64,000 nucleotides of DNA from Lactococcus garvieae subsp. garvieae (GTDB lineage Bacteria > Bacillota > Bacilli > Lactobacillales > Streptococcaceae), in contig NZ_CP118950.1 in assembly GCF_029024465.1 (NCBI RefSeq), positions 1,922,001 to 1,986,000 of the forward strand, given 5' to 3'. This document shows positions 37,282 through 46,570 of this stretch, piece by piece. The notes beneath the pieces are model-generated. The model was not told the origin of the DNA and did no database searches. It saw only the letters and a program-made list of their open reading frames with translations. A program made the translations under genes and the position numbers. Positions within the stretch are counted from its first letter, which is position 1, and each line of letters begins with the position of its first letter.

Positions 37282-37623
37282 CTAATGTCCCAAGGCTTCA
37301 TTAACTTTACTTTCAATTTCACCGGTCACATGATTCAAAAGAGCATCAACTGGCTGCATTTTTAAAAGATAATCCTCAACTAAGGGATCGTTTTTTAAAG
37401 ACTTGTGTATCCTTTGGGCTGCATTGGATGTCTCTTTAAAGGCCTGCATTTTGCCTATTTTTTGATAGAGAACAGCTTCCTTTTGCAACTCCTTCATTTT
37501 ACTTTGTTGCTCAAACAACTCTTTTTCTTCCTGTAAAGCGTTTTCTGCTTTTTGAAAAGACTTCACATAATCCAAATCAAGAATACGTGCAATCAATTTT
37601 TCTTTACTTGCATTATAAGGCAT
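37282..37623 (-). CDS. YlbF/YmcA-family protein
   Basis: This 113-residue all-helical protein matches the YlbF/YmcA (RicA/RicF) family: conserved [20 protein letters not shown] and [11 protein letters not shown] segments. In B. subtilis the Ric complex steers RNase Y and RNA maturation. The ATG at 37623 overlaps the end of argR by 11 bases and has a GGAG 7 bases upstream inside argR, so it is translationally coupled. The alternative TTG start at 37629 is less likely. Confidence 0.82.
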   Translation of the reverse strand: MPYNASKEKLIARILDLDYVKSFQKAENALQEEKELFEQQSKMKELQKEAVLYQKIGKMQAFKETSNAAQRIHKSLKNDPLVEDYLLKMQPVDALLNHVTGEIESKVNEALGH

Positions 37624-38059
37624 CTTCAATCTCCAAGGCTAATCGCTCTGCTGCCGCTTCATCCTTACAAATGAGCAATAAAGTATCTGCACCAGCCAAA
37701 GTCCCTAAAATTTCTGGGCGTTGCTCATCATCAAAAGCATTAGCCAAAAGATCTGCCTCACCAAGGTGCGTGTGTACAACTACATTAACACTGGCAACAT
37801 CCACTTTCAGCACAAAGTTCGTCAAATATTGCTGCAGCAGAGATTGTGACGGCGAATTAAGCTCTGTCAAAAAAACATAAAAGCTCTTGCCGTCTTCACG
37901 CTTTTTAATAATATGTAACTCACGAATATCACGTGACAGACTCGCCTGTGTAATCTTTACCCCTCTAGATTCTAGAACACTTTGAAGCTCTTCCTGTGTC
38001 CCAATCTTATTTTCAGAGATAATTTGTTTAATTAAATTTAATCGTTCTTCTCTTTTCAT
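37613..38059 (-). CDS. argR: Arginine repressor ArgR
   Basis: This 148-residue regulator has an N-terminal winged helix (1-70, [33 protein letters not shown]) and a C-terminal arginine-binding/hexamer domain ([14 protein letters not shown]). It is divergent from argS across a 374-base region that contains ARG-box-like repeats. There is no Shine-Dalgarno; TGC-TATAAT ends 6 bases before the ATG. Lactococci usually hold a second regulator (AhrC) elsewhere. Confidence 0.95.
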   Translation of the reverse strand: MKREERLNLIKQIISENKIGTQEELQSVLESRGVKITQASLSRDIRELHIIKKREDGKSFYVFLTELNSPSQSLLQQYLTNFVLKVDVASVNVVVHTHLGEADLLANAFDDEQRPEILGTLAGADTLLLICKDEAAAERLALEIEDAL

Positions 38060-38433
38060 AATCTCATTATAGCATAAAAATACTTAACAAAATATAGGAA
38101 TAAAGCTACATTTGTCTTTATTTTAAGTTATTATTTATACATATTTTACCTCCTAGGATAAAAATATATGCACCCATCCTTATAATACCAATGAATAAAG
38201 AGACTTCTCCCTTGCTTCAACCCTTTCATCTTCTTTTTAAAAATGTATAAAAATACAAAATAAGTCATTTGTTATTTTTTCAACCCTTAAATTCAAGACA
38301 TTACACAAAAATACAGCTATGAAAAAGAAAGCTCTTTATCCTATAAGTTATTTGGCTCACTTCACTCATAAAGCTTAAAATTTAACGCAATAAGCACTAT
38401 ACTTTTTTATTTCTATTATGGTATAATTATTCC
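38060..38433. promoter_or_regulatory. Divergent argR/argS control region with ARG-box-like sites
   Basis: Contains leaderless -10 boxes for argR (38066-38071) and argS (38422-38427). Three AT-rich, partly palindromic sites resemble ARG boxes (TNTATAAAAATACA type): 38131-38146, 38241-38260 and 38299-38316. The rest is AT-rich spacer with no ORF. Confidence 0.55.
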
Positions 38434-40122
38434 ATGAATGAAAAACTATTAGCAGCAAAATCTTTGTTCGCCGTACTCGATGGTGCGCTTGAACTCGAAC
38501 AAATCGAAAATTTGCTTGAAAAACCAAAATCATCAGAAATGGGCGATATCGCATTTCCAGCTTTCAGTTTAGCCAAGACTTTGCGCAAAGCCCCACAAAT
38601 CATCGCTGGTGAAATCGCTGAGAACATTGATGCTACTGGCTTTGATAAAGTAGTTGCTACTGGTCCTTACGTGAATTTCTTCCTTGACAAAAAAGCTGTT
38701 GCCACAGCAGTTATCAACGAAGTTATCACTGAAAAAGAAGACTATGGCGACCAAAATATCGGTCATGGTGCTAATGTTCCTATTGACATGTCAGCTCCAA
38801 ATATTGCCAAGCCTTTTTCTATTGGTCATTTGCGCTCAACGGTTATCGGAGACTCCCTTTCAAAAATTTACGAAAAGATTGGTTACAATACAATCAAAAT
38901 CAATCACTTGGGGGATTGGGGTAAACAGTTTGGTCTCTTGATCACTGCTTATAAAAAATATGGTGATGAAGCGACAATCACTGCTAATCCAATCGATGAG
39001 TTATTGAAACTCTATGTGCAAATCAATGCTGAAGCTAAAGAAGATCCCGCAGTAGACGAAGAAGGTCGTGCTTGGTTCCTTAAGATGGAACAAGGCGATG
39101 AAGAAGCACTTCGCATCTGGAAATGGTTCTCTGATGTCAGCTTGATTGAATTTAACCGTATTTACGGCAAATTAGGCATTGAGTTTGATCACTTTACAGG
39201 TGAATCTTTCTACTCTGATAAGATGGATGCCGTTGTTGAAGACTTAGAATCTAAAGGCTTAATGCACGAGTCTAAAGGTGCTATGGTTGTAGACCTCGAA
39301 AAATACAACCTTAATCCAGCCTTGATTAAGAAAACTGACGGTGCAACATTATACATCACACGTGACTTGGCAACAGCAATGTACCGTAAAGCAACTTTTG
39401 ATTTTGTAAAATCACTTTATGTTGTGGGTGGCGAGCAACAAAATCACTTCAAACAATTGAAGGCAGTGCTCAAGGAAGCCGGTTATGACTGGTCAGACAA
39501 TATGACACACGTTTCCTTCGGTATGGTTACCCAAGGAGGGAAAAAATTCTCCACACGTAAAGGTCACGTTGTTAAGTTAGAAACAACACTTGACGAAGCG
39601 GTAGAACGTGCTCTGAAACAAATCAATGATAAAAATCCTGACTTGCCAAACAAAGAACGTGTCGCACAACAAGTTGGGGTTGGCGCTGTGAAGTTTTATG
39701 ACTTAAAAACTGACCGTAACAATGGTTACGACTTCAACCTTGAAGAGATGGTTTCATTTGAAGGTGAGACGGGCCCTTACGTCCAATATGCATATGCGCG
39801 TATCCGTTCCATCTTACGTAAAGCAAACTATGTACCTCAACCTGTCAATGTTGAAGAAACACCAGCTGAAGCTTGGGAAATTGTGAAATTACTCCAAGAC
39901 TTTGGTAATGTCGTTAAACGTGCCGCCGACAAATATGAGCCTTCTATTATTGCGAAATACTCAATTTCATTGGCCCAAGCCTTTAACAAATATTATGCAC
40001 ATGTACGTATCCTTGAGGACAACGAAGGACTTCAAGCGCGTTTAGCACTTGCGAATGCGACTTCACTTGTCTTAAAAGAAGCATTGCGCTTACTTGGTGT
40101 TGAAGCACCTGAGGAAATGTAA
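38434..40122 (+). CDS. argS: Arginyl-tRNA synthetase
   Basis: This 562-residue class I synthetase charges tRNA-Arg. It has the N-terminal Add-1 domain, the [20 protein letters not shown] signature and a KMSKS equivalent ([11 protein letters not shown]), with the C-terminal DALR anticodon-binding domain (YAYARIRSI onward). TGG-TATAAT ends 6 bases before the ATG and no Shine-Dalgarno is seen. It is divergent from argR. Confidence 0.99.
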   Translation: MNEKLLAAKSLFAVLDGALELEQIENLLEKPKSSEMGDIAFPAFSLAKTLRKAPQIIAGEIAENIDATGFDKVVATGPYVNFFLDKKAVATAVINEVITEKEDYGDQNIGHGANVPIDMSAPNIAKPFSIGHLRSTVIGDSLSKIYEKIGYNTIKINHLGDWGKQFGLLITAYKKYGDEATITANPIDELLKLYVQINAEAKEDPAVDEEGRAWFLKMEQGDEEALRIWKWFSDVSLIEFNRIYGKLGIEFDHFTGESFYSDKMDAVVEDLESKGLMHESKGAMVVDLEKYNLNPALIKKTDGATLYITRDLATAMYRKATFDFVKSLYVVGGEQQNHFKQLKAVLKEAGYDWSDNMTHVSFGMVTQGGKKFSTRKGHVVKLETTLDEAVERALKQINDKNPDLPNKERVAQQVGVGAVKFYDLKTDRNNGYDFNLEEMVSFEGETGPYVQYAYARIRSILRKANYVPQPVNVEETPAEAWEIVKLLQDFGNVVKRAADKYEPSIIAKYSISLAQAFNKYYAHVRILEDNEGLQARLALANATSLVLKEALRLLGVEAPEEM

Positions 40123-40136
40123 ATTTTCAAATAAAA

Positions 40137-40163
40137 AAAATAGACCATCTGGTCTATTTTTTT
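40137..40163. terminator. Bidirectional terminator after argS
   Basis: AAAATAGACC-ATCT-GGTCTATTTT. Confidence 0.95.
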
Positions 40164-41046
40164 ATTTGTTTGGTCTCACGCCTTCTGGCCACCAAAGTTT
40201 AATCAGCGCTTGTGTACCATCATTTTCATAACCTTCTTCTGCTAAGCGATCATAAAGCTTTTTCGCTCCTGCTGTGGCAGGAAGTTCAATCCCCATTTTT
40301 TCAGCCTCAGCTAAAGCGATACCTAAATCTTTAATAAAATGTTTAACGAAGAAACCCGCACTAAAGTCCTCACGTAAAATACGCGGTGCATAATTGGTCA
40401 TTGACCAAGTGGCTGCCGATCCGCCTCCTACTGTTTGAAGAACTTTTTCCACATCTAACCCCGCTTTATCTGCATAAACCATTAGCTCTGTCATTGCGGT
40501 CATCGTTCCTGCAATAGCAATTTGGTTGGCCATTTTGGTATGTTGACCCGCTCCTGCTGCACCTTGACGCGTAATCGTTTTGCCGATAGTTTCAAAGTAA
40601 GGCAAGAGATGTTCATAGGCTTCTTCCTCACCACCTACCATAATTGTTAAGCTTGCATTCTGCGCCCCAATGTCACCTCCCGATACTGGAGCATCTAAAG
40701 CCGAAGCTCCCGCTTCTTTTGCAGCCCGATAAATCTCTTGTGCCAAAGCCGGCTCTGATGTTGTCATATCTACCAAAAATGCACCTTGTACATCCGCCTT
40801 AAATACACCTTTTTCGCCAAAGTAAATTTCGCGAACATCTTTGGGATAGCCTACAATAGAAAAAACGATATCCGTTGCTTCTGCAATTTCTTGTGGCGTC
40901 GCGCAGTAAGTTGCGCCACGTGCCACTAAAGCGTCTGTTTTTGCTTTTGTTCTATTATAGACGAACAGTTCATTGCCTGCATCAAGTAGATGACCTGCCA
41001 TTGCTGCGCCCATTACTCCCGTACCGATAAATCCAATTTTTGCCAT
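40162..41046 (-). CDS. NAD(P)-dependent beta-hydroxyacid dehydrogenase
   Basis: This 294-residue protein belongs to the 6-phosphogluconate/3-hydroxyisobutyrate dehydrogenase superfamily: Rossmann motif GFIGTGVMGAAMAG (5-18), substrate loop DAPVSGGDIGAQ and active-site Lys in GAGQHTKMANQ. Length fits a small hydroxyacid dehydrogenase or tartronate semialdehyde reductase, not the 480-residue 6PG enzyme. The substrate cannot be told. SD GGAGAAA precedes the ATG. Confidence 0.88.
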   Translation of the reverse strand: MAKIGFIGTGVMGAAMAGHLLDAGNELFVYNRTKAKTDALVARGATYCATPQEIAEATDIVFSIVGYPKDVREIYFGEKGVFKADVQGAFLVDMTTSEPALAQEIYRAAKEAGASALDAPVSGGDIGAQNASLTIMVGGEEEAYEHLLPYFETIGKTITRQGAAGAGQHTKMANQIAIAGTMTAMTELMVYADKAGLDVEKVLQTVGGGSAATWSMTNYAPRILREDFSAGFFVKHFIKDLGIALAEAEKMGIELPATAGAKKLYDRLAEEGYENDGTQALIKLWWPEGVRPNK

Positions 41047-41056
41047 GATTTCTCCT

Positions 41057-41263
41057 TTATTTGTTCAATCTTCTTTGCCTTGCTGCTGTCCGACGTAAAG
41101 CTTTAATCTTTTGATTGCGATAATCTTCTAACTTATAGCTTTTCAGCAATTTTTCAATCCCGACACGCGTTAAGCCCACTTCCTCTCCTATATTTGCTAG
41201 CGCACGGAGGGGATTTTCATCTATGCGCTCCTGCAGCTCTTCTTTTGTCAATCTTCTTGCCAT
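41057..41263 (-). CDS. Hypothetical basic protein, 68 residues
   Basis: The protein starts MARRLTKEELQERIDENPLR and is highly basic with a helical pattern (LTRVGIEKLLKSYKL resembles a small helix-turn-helix). AAGAGGTG precedes this ATG; upstream in-frame sequence crosses the tRNA gene and is not coding. It ends 11 bases before the dehydrogenase start. Family unknown. Confidence 0.7.
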   Translation of the reverse strand: MARRLTKEELQERIDENPLRALANIGEEVGLTRVGIEKLLKSYKLEDYRNQKIKALRRTAARQRRLNK

Positions 41264-41315
41264 ATATTCACCTCTTAAATAAAAAATCCCGCCTAAGCGA
41301 GATTGTAACTGGTTA

Positions 41316-41398
41316 TGGGGGAGAGGGGATTTGAACCCCCACGCCCTTACGAGCACATGCACCTGAAGCATGCGTGTCTGCCATTCCACCACTCCCCC
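41316..41398 (-). tRNA. tRNA-Leu (anticodon CAG)
   Basis: The minus strand folds as a long-variable-arm tRNA: acceptor GGGGGAG/CTCCCCC, D-arm with GGCAGA, anticodon stem CATGC/GCATG around loop TTCAGGT (anticodon CAG at 41363-41365), and T-arm GGGGG-TTCAAAT-CCCCT. CCA is not encoded; TAA follows. Confidence 0.95.
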
Positions 41399-41445
41399 AG
41401 CACTACCTATAATACCAGTTTCAATAGTGTTTTGCAAGAAATAGC

Positions 41446-41814
41446 TTACGCACCTGTATGCCCTAAAAGGATGGCTATAACCAATACAGCAAGTACCATC
41501 ATCGTAATAATGACATACATTTTATCGCCCTCTTTTGCAAAGGCAAAAATAGAAGCAACCACCCGAAGTACAGGTGTTAAGATCAAAAGAAACAGACCAG
41601 TCATAAGCCAAGCAAAGGCTTTAAAGGCGACAAGTCCCTCTGCAATTTCAGACAAGCCTCGAGGATAAGTCGTTCCTGGGTAGCCAGAATGCCCCGTGAA
41701 AACAAACATAATTAAACCAATAATGATAATTGACGAGCTAATGAATACACCCGCTCTTAAAATTTTTCCTATTCTGAGTTCAATTTCAAGTAATTTTTCT
41801 TTTTCTTCCGTCAT
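41446..41814 (-). CDS. DUF1634 membrane protein
   Basis: This 122-residue protein has three hydrophobic segments and the GRPYPGTTYPRGL-type DUF1634 marker (HSGYPGTTYPRGLSEI). It is encoded 4 bases inside the end of the TauE-type gene. DUF1634 proteins are regularly paired with TauE/SafE exporters and may be their subunit. Confidence 0.85.
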   Translation of the reverse strand: MTEEKEKLLEIELRIGKILRAGVFISSSIIIIGLIMFVFTGHSGYPGTTYPRGLSEIAEGLVAFKAFAWLMTGLFLLILTPVLRVVASIFAFAKEGDKMYVIITMMVLAVLVIAILLGHTGA

Positions 41815-42656
41815 AAACCAAGTCCTTTAAGTATCATTTGTAAAGCCATAAGACCAATTACAGGAATAAATATCAAGCGAATCGTCCGAGCAGGTAAATG
41901 TGGCATAATACGTGAGCCAATAGCTGCGCCAGCTACAATTCCTATCGCTAAAGGTCCTGCTAAGGACGGGTCAACATAGCCGTTAAAGAAGTAGACTGTC
42001 GCTGAAGCTGCTGCAGTTACCCCAATCATGAGGTTTGAGGTGGCGGTTGACGGTTTTAATGGCATTTTCATCGTTGTATCCATAGCTAAAACCTTAAACG
42101 CCCCCGAACCTATACCTAAAAGTCCTGAAGCTATTCCTGCACCAAACATAATCGAAGCGCCAGCTGGGACTTTCTCCACTTGATAGGCGACTTCTTTTCC
42201 TGTTTGCTTATCAAAGTAAGAAGAATTAAGCTTCATCTTTTCTGCCCACTTATCTGAGGTAACATTTTGCAAGACTTTCTCACCTTGATGCAGCTTGCGC
42301 CACATATTATAGGCTTGAAAAATCAATAAACAAGCAAAAAGAATATTTAATACCGCAGCATTAAAGAGTCCGGCCAAAATCGCTCCTAGTAATCCACCAA
42401 TTGTGGTAAAAATTTCTAAAAACATGGCAACACGAACATTGACCAAATCATCTTTCAAATAAGAAATGGCGGCGCCTGAACTCGTTGCAATAACAGCGAC
42501 AATACTGGCACCGATTGCATATTTTATATCAACACCAAAAAAAGAGGTAATAATCGGCGTGATAATAATTCCACCACCGAGACCTAAAATGCTTCCTACA
42601 ATACCGGCAACAACGCCAAGCAGGAGCATACAAAGTGTAAAAGTTAATAAAGACAT
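41811..42656 (-). CDS. TauE/SafE-family sulfite/anion exporter
   Basis: The 281-residue protein has about eight membrane helices with the family motif GGGIIITPIITSFFGVDIKYAIGAS near residues 27-49 and a second half repeat (GIGSGAFKV, KPSTATSNLMIG). Substrate may be an organosulfur or sulfonate anion; not known. TGA-TAGAAT ends 6 bases before the ATG and there is no Shine-Dalgarno. Confidence 0.87.
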   Translation of the reverse strand: MSLLTFTLCMLLLGVVAGIVGSILGLGGGIIITPIITSFFGVDIKYAIGASIVAVIATSSGAAISYLKDDLVNVRVAMFLEIFTTIGGLLGAILAGLFNAAVLNILFACLLIFQAYNMWRKLHQGEKVLQNVTSDKWAEKMKLNSSYFDKQTGKEVAYQVEKVPAGASIMFGAGIASGLLGIGSGAFKVLAMDTTMKMPLKPSTATSNLMIGVTAAASATVYFFNGYVDPSLAGPLAIGIVAGAAIGSRIMPHLPARTIRLIFIPVIGLMALQMILKGLGL

Positions 42657-42765
42657 ATTTCTATTCTATCACTTTCATTCGAAAGAATCTCACTTGGAGG
42701 GCGCAAAGGTGATTTTGTGATATAATTTTCTTAGTAGTAAATTTTTCTCATATAAGGAAATCATT

Positions 42766-42945
42766 ATGAATCGTAAAGAGCTTGAAGAGAGACTTCAAAA
42801 AGAATTAAACTTACCTTTTTATCGTGCTAAAATTGCTGAGCGTGACTATACTGAAGCTGAGTATCAGGATATAAAAGCACAGTTAAACAAAGACTATCTG
42901 GACTATGTTGATACTTATATCGACTATGCTGAAAATGATGTTTGA
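42766..42945 (+). CDS. Small acidic protein, 59 residues
   Basis: A short ORF encodes MNRKELEERLQKELNLPFYR and continues to ENDV. It is charged, Tyr- and Asp-rich and helical. A TGA-TATAAT at about 42720-42726 and AAGGAAA before the ATG support expression. It ends 24 bases before zwf and likely shares its message. Function unknown; Tyr/Asp content suggests a small regulator or structural protein, but nothing more can be said. Confidence 0.7.
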   Translation: MNRKELEERLQKELNLPFYRAKIAERDYTEAEYQDIKAQLNKDYLDYVDTYIDYAENDV

Positions 42946-42968
42946 TAATCAATAGAAAGAAGAGACTT

Positions 42969-44456
42969 ATGAGTAAACAAGTACTTTTTACCATGTTCGG
43001 GGCAACTGGTGACCTCGCTAAACGGAAACTTTATCCCGCCCTTTTCCAACTTTATAAAAAAGGCGAAATTGCAGAAAATTTTGCAGTGATTGGTACTGCG
43101 CGTCGCCCGTGGACCGATGAGTATTATCGCCAAATCGTTATCGAATCTTTGGCGGGTTTAAGCCATGATCAAGACGAACTCAAGGCCTTCTCGAGCCACT
43201 TCTACTATCAAAGCCATGATGTCAATGACAGCAGTCACTATCATGCCCTCAAAGAGCTGGGAGATCAGCTCCGAGAAAAGTATGATACTGCTTGCAACCA
43301 AGTTTTCTATCTGGCTATGGCGCCACAATTTTTCTCAATCATTGCTAACCATCTCAAGTCAGAAAAGATTCTGACAGGGAAAGGTTTTGAACGTGTGATT
43401 ATCGAAAAGCCATTCGGAAGTGATTTGGAAACAGCTCAAGAACTGAATACCGCACTTAAAGATGTCTTTTCGGAAGACCAAACCTTCCGTATTGACCACT
43501 ATCTCGGAAAAGAAATGATTCAATCGGTTTCAGCTATCCGTTTTGCCAACCAAATGTTTGAATCCATCTGGGACAAGGACCATATCGACAATATACAGAT
43601 TACATTTGCTGAAAGTATTGGTGTTGAAGATCGCGGCGGTTATTATGAAACGAGTGGCGCACTCAAGGATATGATTCAAAATCATGTGCTCCAGGTTTTG
43701 GCTTTACTAGCTATGGAAAAACCTCAAACTTTTACACAAGAAAATATTTTGAACGAAAAGGTCAAGGCCCTCCACAGCATTCGTAAATATTCAAGACAAG
43801 AAGCGCTTGAAGCTTTCATTCCTGGCCAATATATCGAGGGCAAGATTGATGGCAAGGACTTTGCAGCCTATCGTTCTGAACCTTCTGTAGCGCCAGATTC
43901 TAACACAGAAACTTTTGTCGCTGGAAAATTCCTCATTGACAATGACCGTTGGGCTGGCGTCCCTTTCTACGTACGTAGCGGGAAACGTTTGACAGAAAAA
44001 GGAACACGCATTAACATTGTCTTCAAGCAAGACCCTAACAATATTTTTGATACAGCTCTTGGGGAAAACATCCTTACCATTTATATCCAACCTACTGAAG
44101 GCTTCTCCCTTACAATTAATGGCAAAGAAGTCGGTCAAGGCTTCAATATCGCGCCTATCAAACTTGGCTACCGCCATGATGCAGCAATTTTAGGAAATTC
44201 TCCCGAAGCTTATGAAAAACTCTTGCTTGACGTTTTACATGGTGATGGTACTAATTTCTCCCACTGGGAAGAAGTTTCTCGTTCTTGGGAACTCATTGAT
44301 GTTATCCGCCAAGCATGGGATGAAGCTCATCAGGAGCTCCCTAAATATCCGGCAGCAAGCATGGGACCACAGGAAGCTTTTGATCTTCTTGAAAAAGATG
44401 GAAGACATTGGATCTGGCAGCCTGATCAATGGTATAAAGAACGTGGCTTAATGTAA
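42969..44456 (+). CDS. zwf: Glucose-6-phosphate 1-dehydrogenase
   Basis: The 495-residue enzyme oxidises glucose 6-phosphate to 6-phosphogluconolactone and makes NADPH. GATGDLAKRKL (nucleotide fold) and the active-site RIDHYLGKE are present. The in-frame upstream Met would add nine residues that are not in the family, so ATG 42969 is used. It precedes the DnaA-box-like cluster. The lactonase for the next step is at 610. Confidence 0.98.
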   Translation: MSKQVLFTMFGATGDLAKRKLYPALFQLYKKGEIAENFAVIGTARRPWTDEYYRQIVIESLAGLSHDQDELKAFSSHFYYQSHDVNDSSHYHALKELGDQLREKYDTACNQVFYLAMAPQFFSIIANHLKSEKILTGKGFERVIIEKPFGSDLETAQELNTALKDVFSEDQTFRIDHYLGKEMIQSVSAIRFANQMFESIWDKDHIDNIQITFAESIGVEDRGGYYETSGALKDMIQNHVLQVLALLAMEKPQTFTQENILNEKVKALHSIRKYSRQEALEAFIPGQYIEGKIDGKDFAAYRSEPSVAPDSNTETFVAGKFLIDNDRWAGVPFYVRSGKRLTEKGTRINIVFKQDPNNIFDTALGENILTIYIQPTEGFSLTINGKEVGQGFNIAPIKLGYRHDAAILGNSPEAYEKLLLDVLHGDGTNFSHWEEVSRSWELIDVIRQAWDEAHQELPKYPAASMGPQEAFDLLEKDGRHWIWQPDQWYKERGLM

Positions 44457-44460
44457 ATAA

Positions 44461-44490
44461 AAAAAGAAACTTCATTGAGGTTTCTTTTTT
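44461..44490 (+). terminator. Terminator after zwf
   Basis: AAAAAGAAAC/GTTTCTTTTTT stem directly after the stop. Confidence 0.85.
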
Positions 44491-44552
44491 TCCACACATT
44501 TATTCACAGTTTTCCACATTTTTGTGAATAAGGTGTGTAAAACTGTGGAAAA
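44488..44552. repeat. Cluster of five DnaA-box-like 9-mers
   Basis: TTTTCCACA (44488-44496), TTATTCACA (44500-44508) and TTTTCCACA (44510-44518) on the plus strand, and TGTGAATAA (44523-44531) and TGTGGAAAA (44544-44552) in reverse. All differ by one or two bases from TTATCCACA. Arms can also pair as nested hairpins. Confidence 0.6.
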
Positions 44553-44610
44553 CTTGGGATAAGTAGAAAAATAAAGTGGAAAACCTCGGGAAAAGTCCAG
44601 CAAAAGAAAA

Positions 44611-44632
44611 TAACCCTGCCTCTGCAGAGTTA
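44611..44632 (-). terminator. Terminator after yqeG
   Basis: AACTCTGC/GCAGGGTT stem with ATTTTCTTTT following on the minus strand. Confidence 0.75.
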
Positions 44633-45157
44633 TAATCTTGTATTCCATTTAGGATAGCCGTATTTTCGAATCAACTTTTTCCACACACGGCGTTCACGCC
44701 AACGGTTGAACTTGGTACTCCAACCGTCAGACTCCACCAATTGTTTGACAAGAATACTACGGACTCCTGCACGATGAGCTGCTCGAATATCTGTCATGAG
44801 TTGATCCCCAACCATAATGACGTGGTCCGGTTGTTCGTTAAGTTTAACTAAGGCTTTATTTATTCCCCAAGCAAAAGGTTTCATCGCACGCGAAACAAAA
44901 CCAACATCAAATTTAGCTACCGCACGTTTGACACGTTCATGTTTATTGTTTGACACGACAATAACCTTTATACCATTTGTACGCATTAGCTGTAGCCATT
45001 GGTGCAATTCGGGTGTTCCATCGGGATTATTCCAAGCGATAAGTGTATTATCTAAATCCACCATAATTCCTCGGATATCTCGCTTTTTTAAGTTTTCCAC
45101 ATCCAAGTTATACACAGCTTCTAGAAGATAGTCTGGTTTATAATTCACAAGTTTCAT
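44630..45157 (-). CDS. yqeG: HAD phosphatase, YqeG family
   Basis: This 175-residue HAD-IIIA protein has the DxDNT motif (VDLDNTL) near residue 33, and VSNNK and GDQLMTDI as motifs II and III/IV. YqeG is conserved in Firmicutes, usually next to yqeH and other ribosome-assembly genes, but here it is single. There is no Shine-Dalgarno; TGA-TATAAT ends 6 bases before the ATG. Confidence 0.9.
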   Translation of the reverse strand: MKLVNYKPDYLLEAVYNLDVENLKKRDIRGIMVDLDNTLIAWNNPDGTPELHQWLQLMRTNGIKVIVVSNNKHERVKRAVAKFDVGFVSRAMKPFAWGINKALVKLNEQPDHVIMVGDQLMTDIRAAHRAGVRSILVKQLVESDGWSTKFNRWRERRVWKKLIRKYGYPKWNTRL

Positions 45158-45202
45158 AAAAACATTATATCAAATACAGTAGCATTTACCTAATTGATAA
45201 AC

Positions 45203-45231
45203 AAAAAAACTGTCTAAGGACAGCTTTTTTA
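45203..45231. terminator. Terminator between dnaJ and yqeG
   Basis: CTGTC-TAAG-GACAG stem with A and T flanks. Confidence 0.88.
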
Positions 45232-46359
45232 TTTAAATTTATCGAAAAAACCTTTTTTCTGTTCTGATATATTTTGCCCGCTCGCTTTTGCAAACTCACG
45301 CAAAGCATCACGTTGAGCTTCATTCAATTTTTCAGGTGTGACAATATTAATCACAACATGTTGGTCACCTTGACCGCTACCACGTAATTTAGGTGCACCT
45401 TTGCCTTTAAGTCGGAAGTTGGTACCTGTTTGCGTACCAGCAGGAATCTTCAACTTCACATTCCCGTGAACGGTTGGTACTTCAATCTCATCACCTAAGG
45501 CTGCCTGAACAAAGTTCAATGGCATCTTGTAATAAATTTCGCTACCATCACGTTCAAACTTATCGCTTGCAGCAACTTGGAAGCGGACGTAGAGATCCCC
45601 ATAAGGACCGCCGTTTGTCCCCGCATCACCTTGACCTTGGAGGCGCATTTGTTGACCAGATTCAACACCAGCTGGGACTTTTACCTTAACAGTGTGTGCC
45701 AATTTTTCGTGACCTGTACCGTGACATGTAGGACAAGGAGATTTGATTTCTTTACCTGTACCATGACAAACATCACAGACGACATTTGTTGACATACGTC
45801 CTAATGGAGTATCGCGAATAACTTGTGTTTGACCTCGTCCATGACATTTATGACATGTTTCAGCATGAGTACCCGGTTTGGCACCTGAACCCGCACAAGT
45901 GTGACAAAGCTCTTCGCGATGATATTTGATTTCTTTCTCAACACCAAAAATGGCTTCTTCAAATGTCAAATTGATACGATATTGTAAGTCATCTCCTTGA
46001 CGTGGCGCATTCGGATCAGCTTGACCACCGCCCCCACCGAAGAAGCTTGAGAAAATATCCTCAAAACCACCAAAGCCACCTGCACTTTGGAAACCGTCAA
46101 AGCCAGAGAAACCACCTTGACCTCCACCAAAACCACCATTAGCACCTGCGGCACCATATTGATCGTAGCTCGCACGTTTTTGTTCATCACTTAAAGTTTC
46201 ATAAGCTTCTTGAACCTCTTTGTACTTGTCTTCTGCACCCGGATCTTTATTAATATCTGGGTGATACTTTTTGGACATCTTTCGATAAGCTTTTTTAATT
46301 TCGTCTTGGCTGGCATTTTTATCCACACCTAGGCGTTCGTAAAATTCTGTGTTATTCAT
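45229..46359 (-). CDS. dnaJ: Chaperone protein DnaJ
   Basis: This 376-residue Hsp40 delivers substrates to DnaK. It has the J domain with HPD (YHPDIN), a Gly/Phe-rich linker (75-125), the zinc domain with four CxxCxGxG repeats (148-220) and the C-terminal substrate domain. The start [10 protein letters not shown] at 46359 matches the family; AAGG lies 11 bases upstream. A longer in-frame start at 46416 has GAGAGG but adds 19 residues absent from the family. A CIRCE element upstream implies HrcA control. Confidence 0.97.
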   Translation of the reverse strand: MNNTEFYERLGVDKNASQDEIKKAYRKMSKKYHPDINKDPGAEDKYKEVQEAYETLSDEQKRASYDQYGAAGANGGFGGGQGGFSGFDGFQSAGGFGGFEDIFSSFFGGGGGQADPNAPRQGDDLQYRINLTFEEAIFGVEKEIKYHREELCHTCAGSGAKPGTHAETCHKCHGRGQTQVIRDTPLGRMSTNVVCDVCHGTGKEIKSPCPTCHGTGHEKLAHTVKVKVPAGVESGQQMRLQGQGDAGTNGGPYGDLYVRFQVAASDKFERDGSEIYYKMPLNFVQAALGDEIEVPTVHGNVKLKIPAGTQTGTNFRLKGKGAPKLRGSGQGDQHVVINIVTPEKLNEAQRDALREFAKASGQNISEQKKGFFDKFK

Positions 46360-46386
46360 ATGATTTAAACCTTCTTGACATGGAAT

Positions 46387-46429
46387 TTTTAGAGACTCAC
46401 TTGGTTTTTCAACCATCGCCTCTCTAAAA
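46387..46429 (-). other. Leader hairpin of dnaJ
   Basis: TTTTAGAGA and TCTCTAAAA arms form a perfect 9-bp stem that encloses the upstream alternative ATG (46416) and its GAGAGG site, with a nested GGTT/AACC stem. Confidence 0.6.
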
Positions 46430-46459
46430 GTAGATTATATTCACTTCTACCATAATCTA

Positions 46460-46488
46460 TTTTAGCATTTTTTATGACTTTTGGCAAA
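46460..46488 (-). promoter_or_regulatory. dnaJ promoter
   Basis: TTGCCA (46483-46488), 17 bases, TGC-TAAAAT (-10 at 46460-46465) on the minus strand. Confidence 0.75.
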
Positions 46489-46493
46489 AAAAT

Positions 46494-46520
46494 TAGCACT
46501 CTAATATAAAGAGTGCTAAA
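46494..46520. promoter_or_regulatory. CIRCE element (HrcA operator)
   Basis: Perfect TTAGCACTC-N9-GAGTGCTAA, 5 bases upstream of the dnaJ -35. HrcA binding here should repress dnaJ until heat stress. Confidence 0.97.
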
Positions 46521-46533
46521 ATTTTGAGATAAA

Positions 46534-46560
46534 AAATACAAACCGTAGTTTGTATTTAAA
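46534..46560 (-). terminator. Terminator after the first Usp45-like gene
   Basis: AAATACAAAC/GTTTGTATTT with TACG loop and T6 on the minus strand. Confidence 0.88.
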
Positions 46561-46570
46561 TCTTATTTAA

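Noticed and set aside
41264-41437. N-terminal extension of the 68-residue ORF
   Set aside because: It crosses the tRNA-Leu gene; the ATG at 41263 has its own ribosome site.
41315-41668. Plus-strand ORF over the tRNA and DUF1634 gene
   Set aside because: It reads antisense through tRNA-Leu and a well-supported membrane protein gene.
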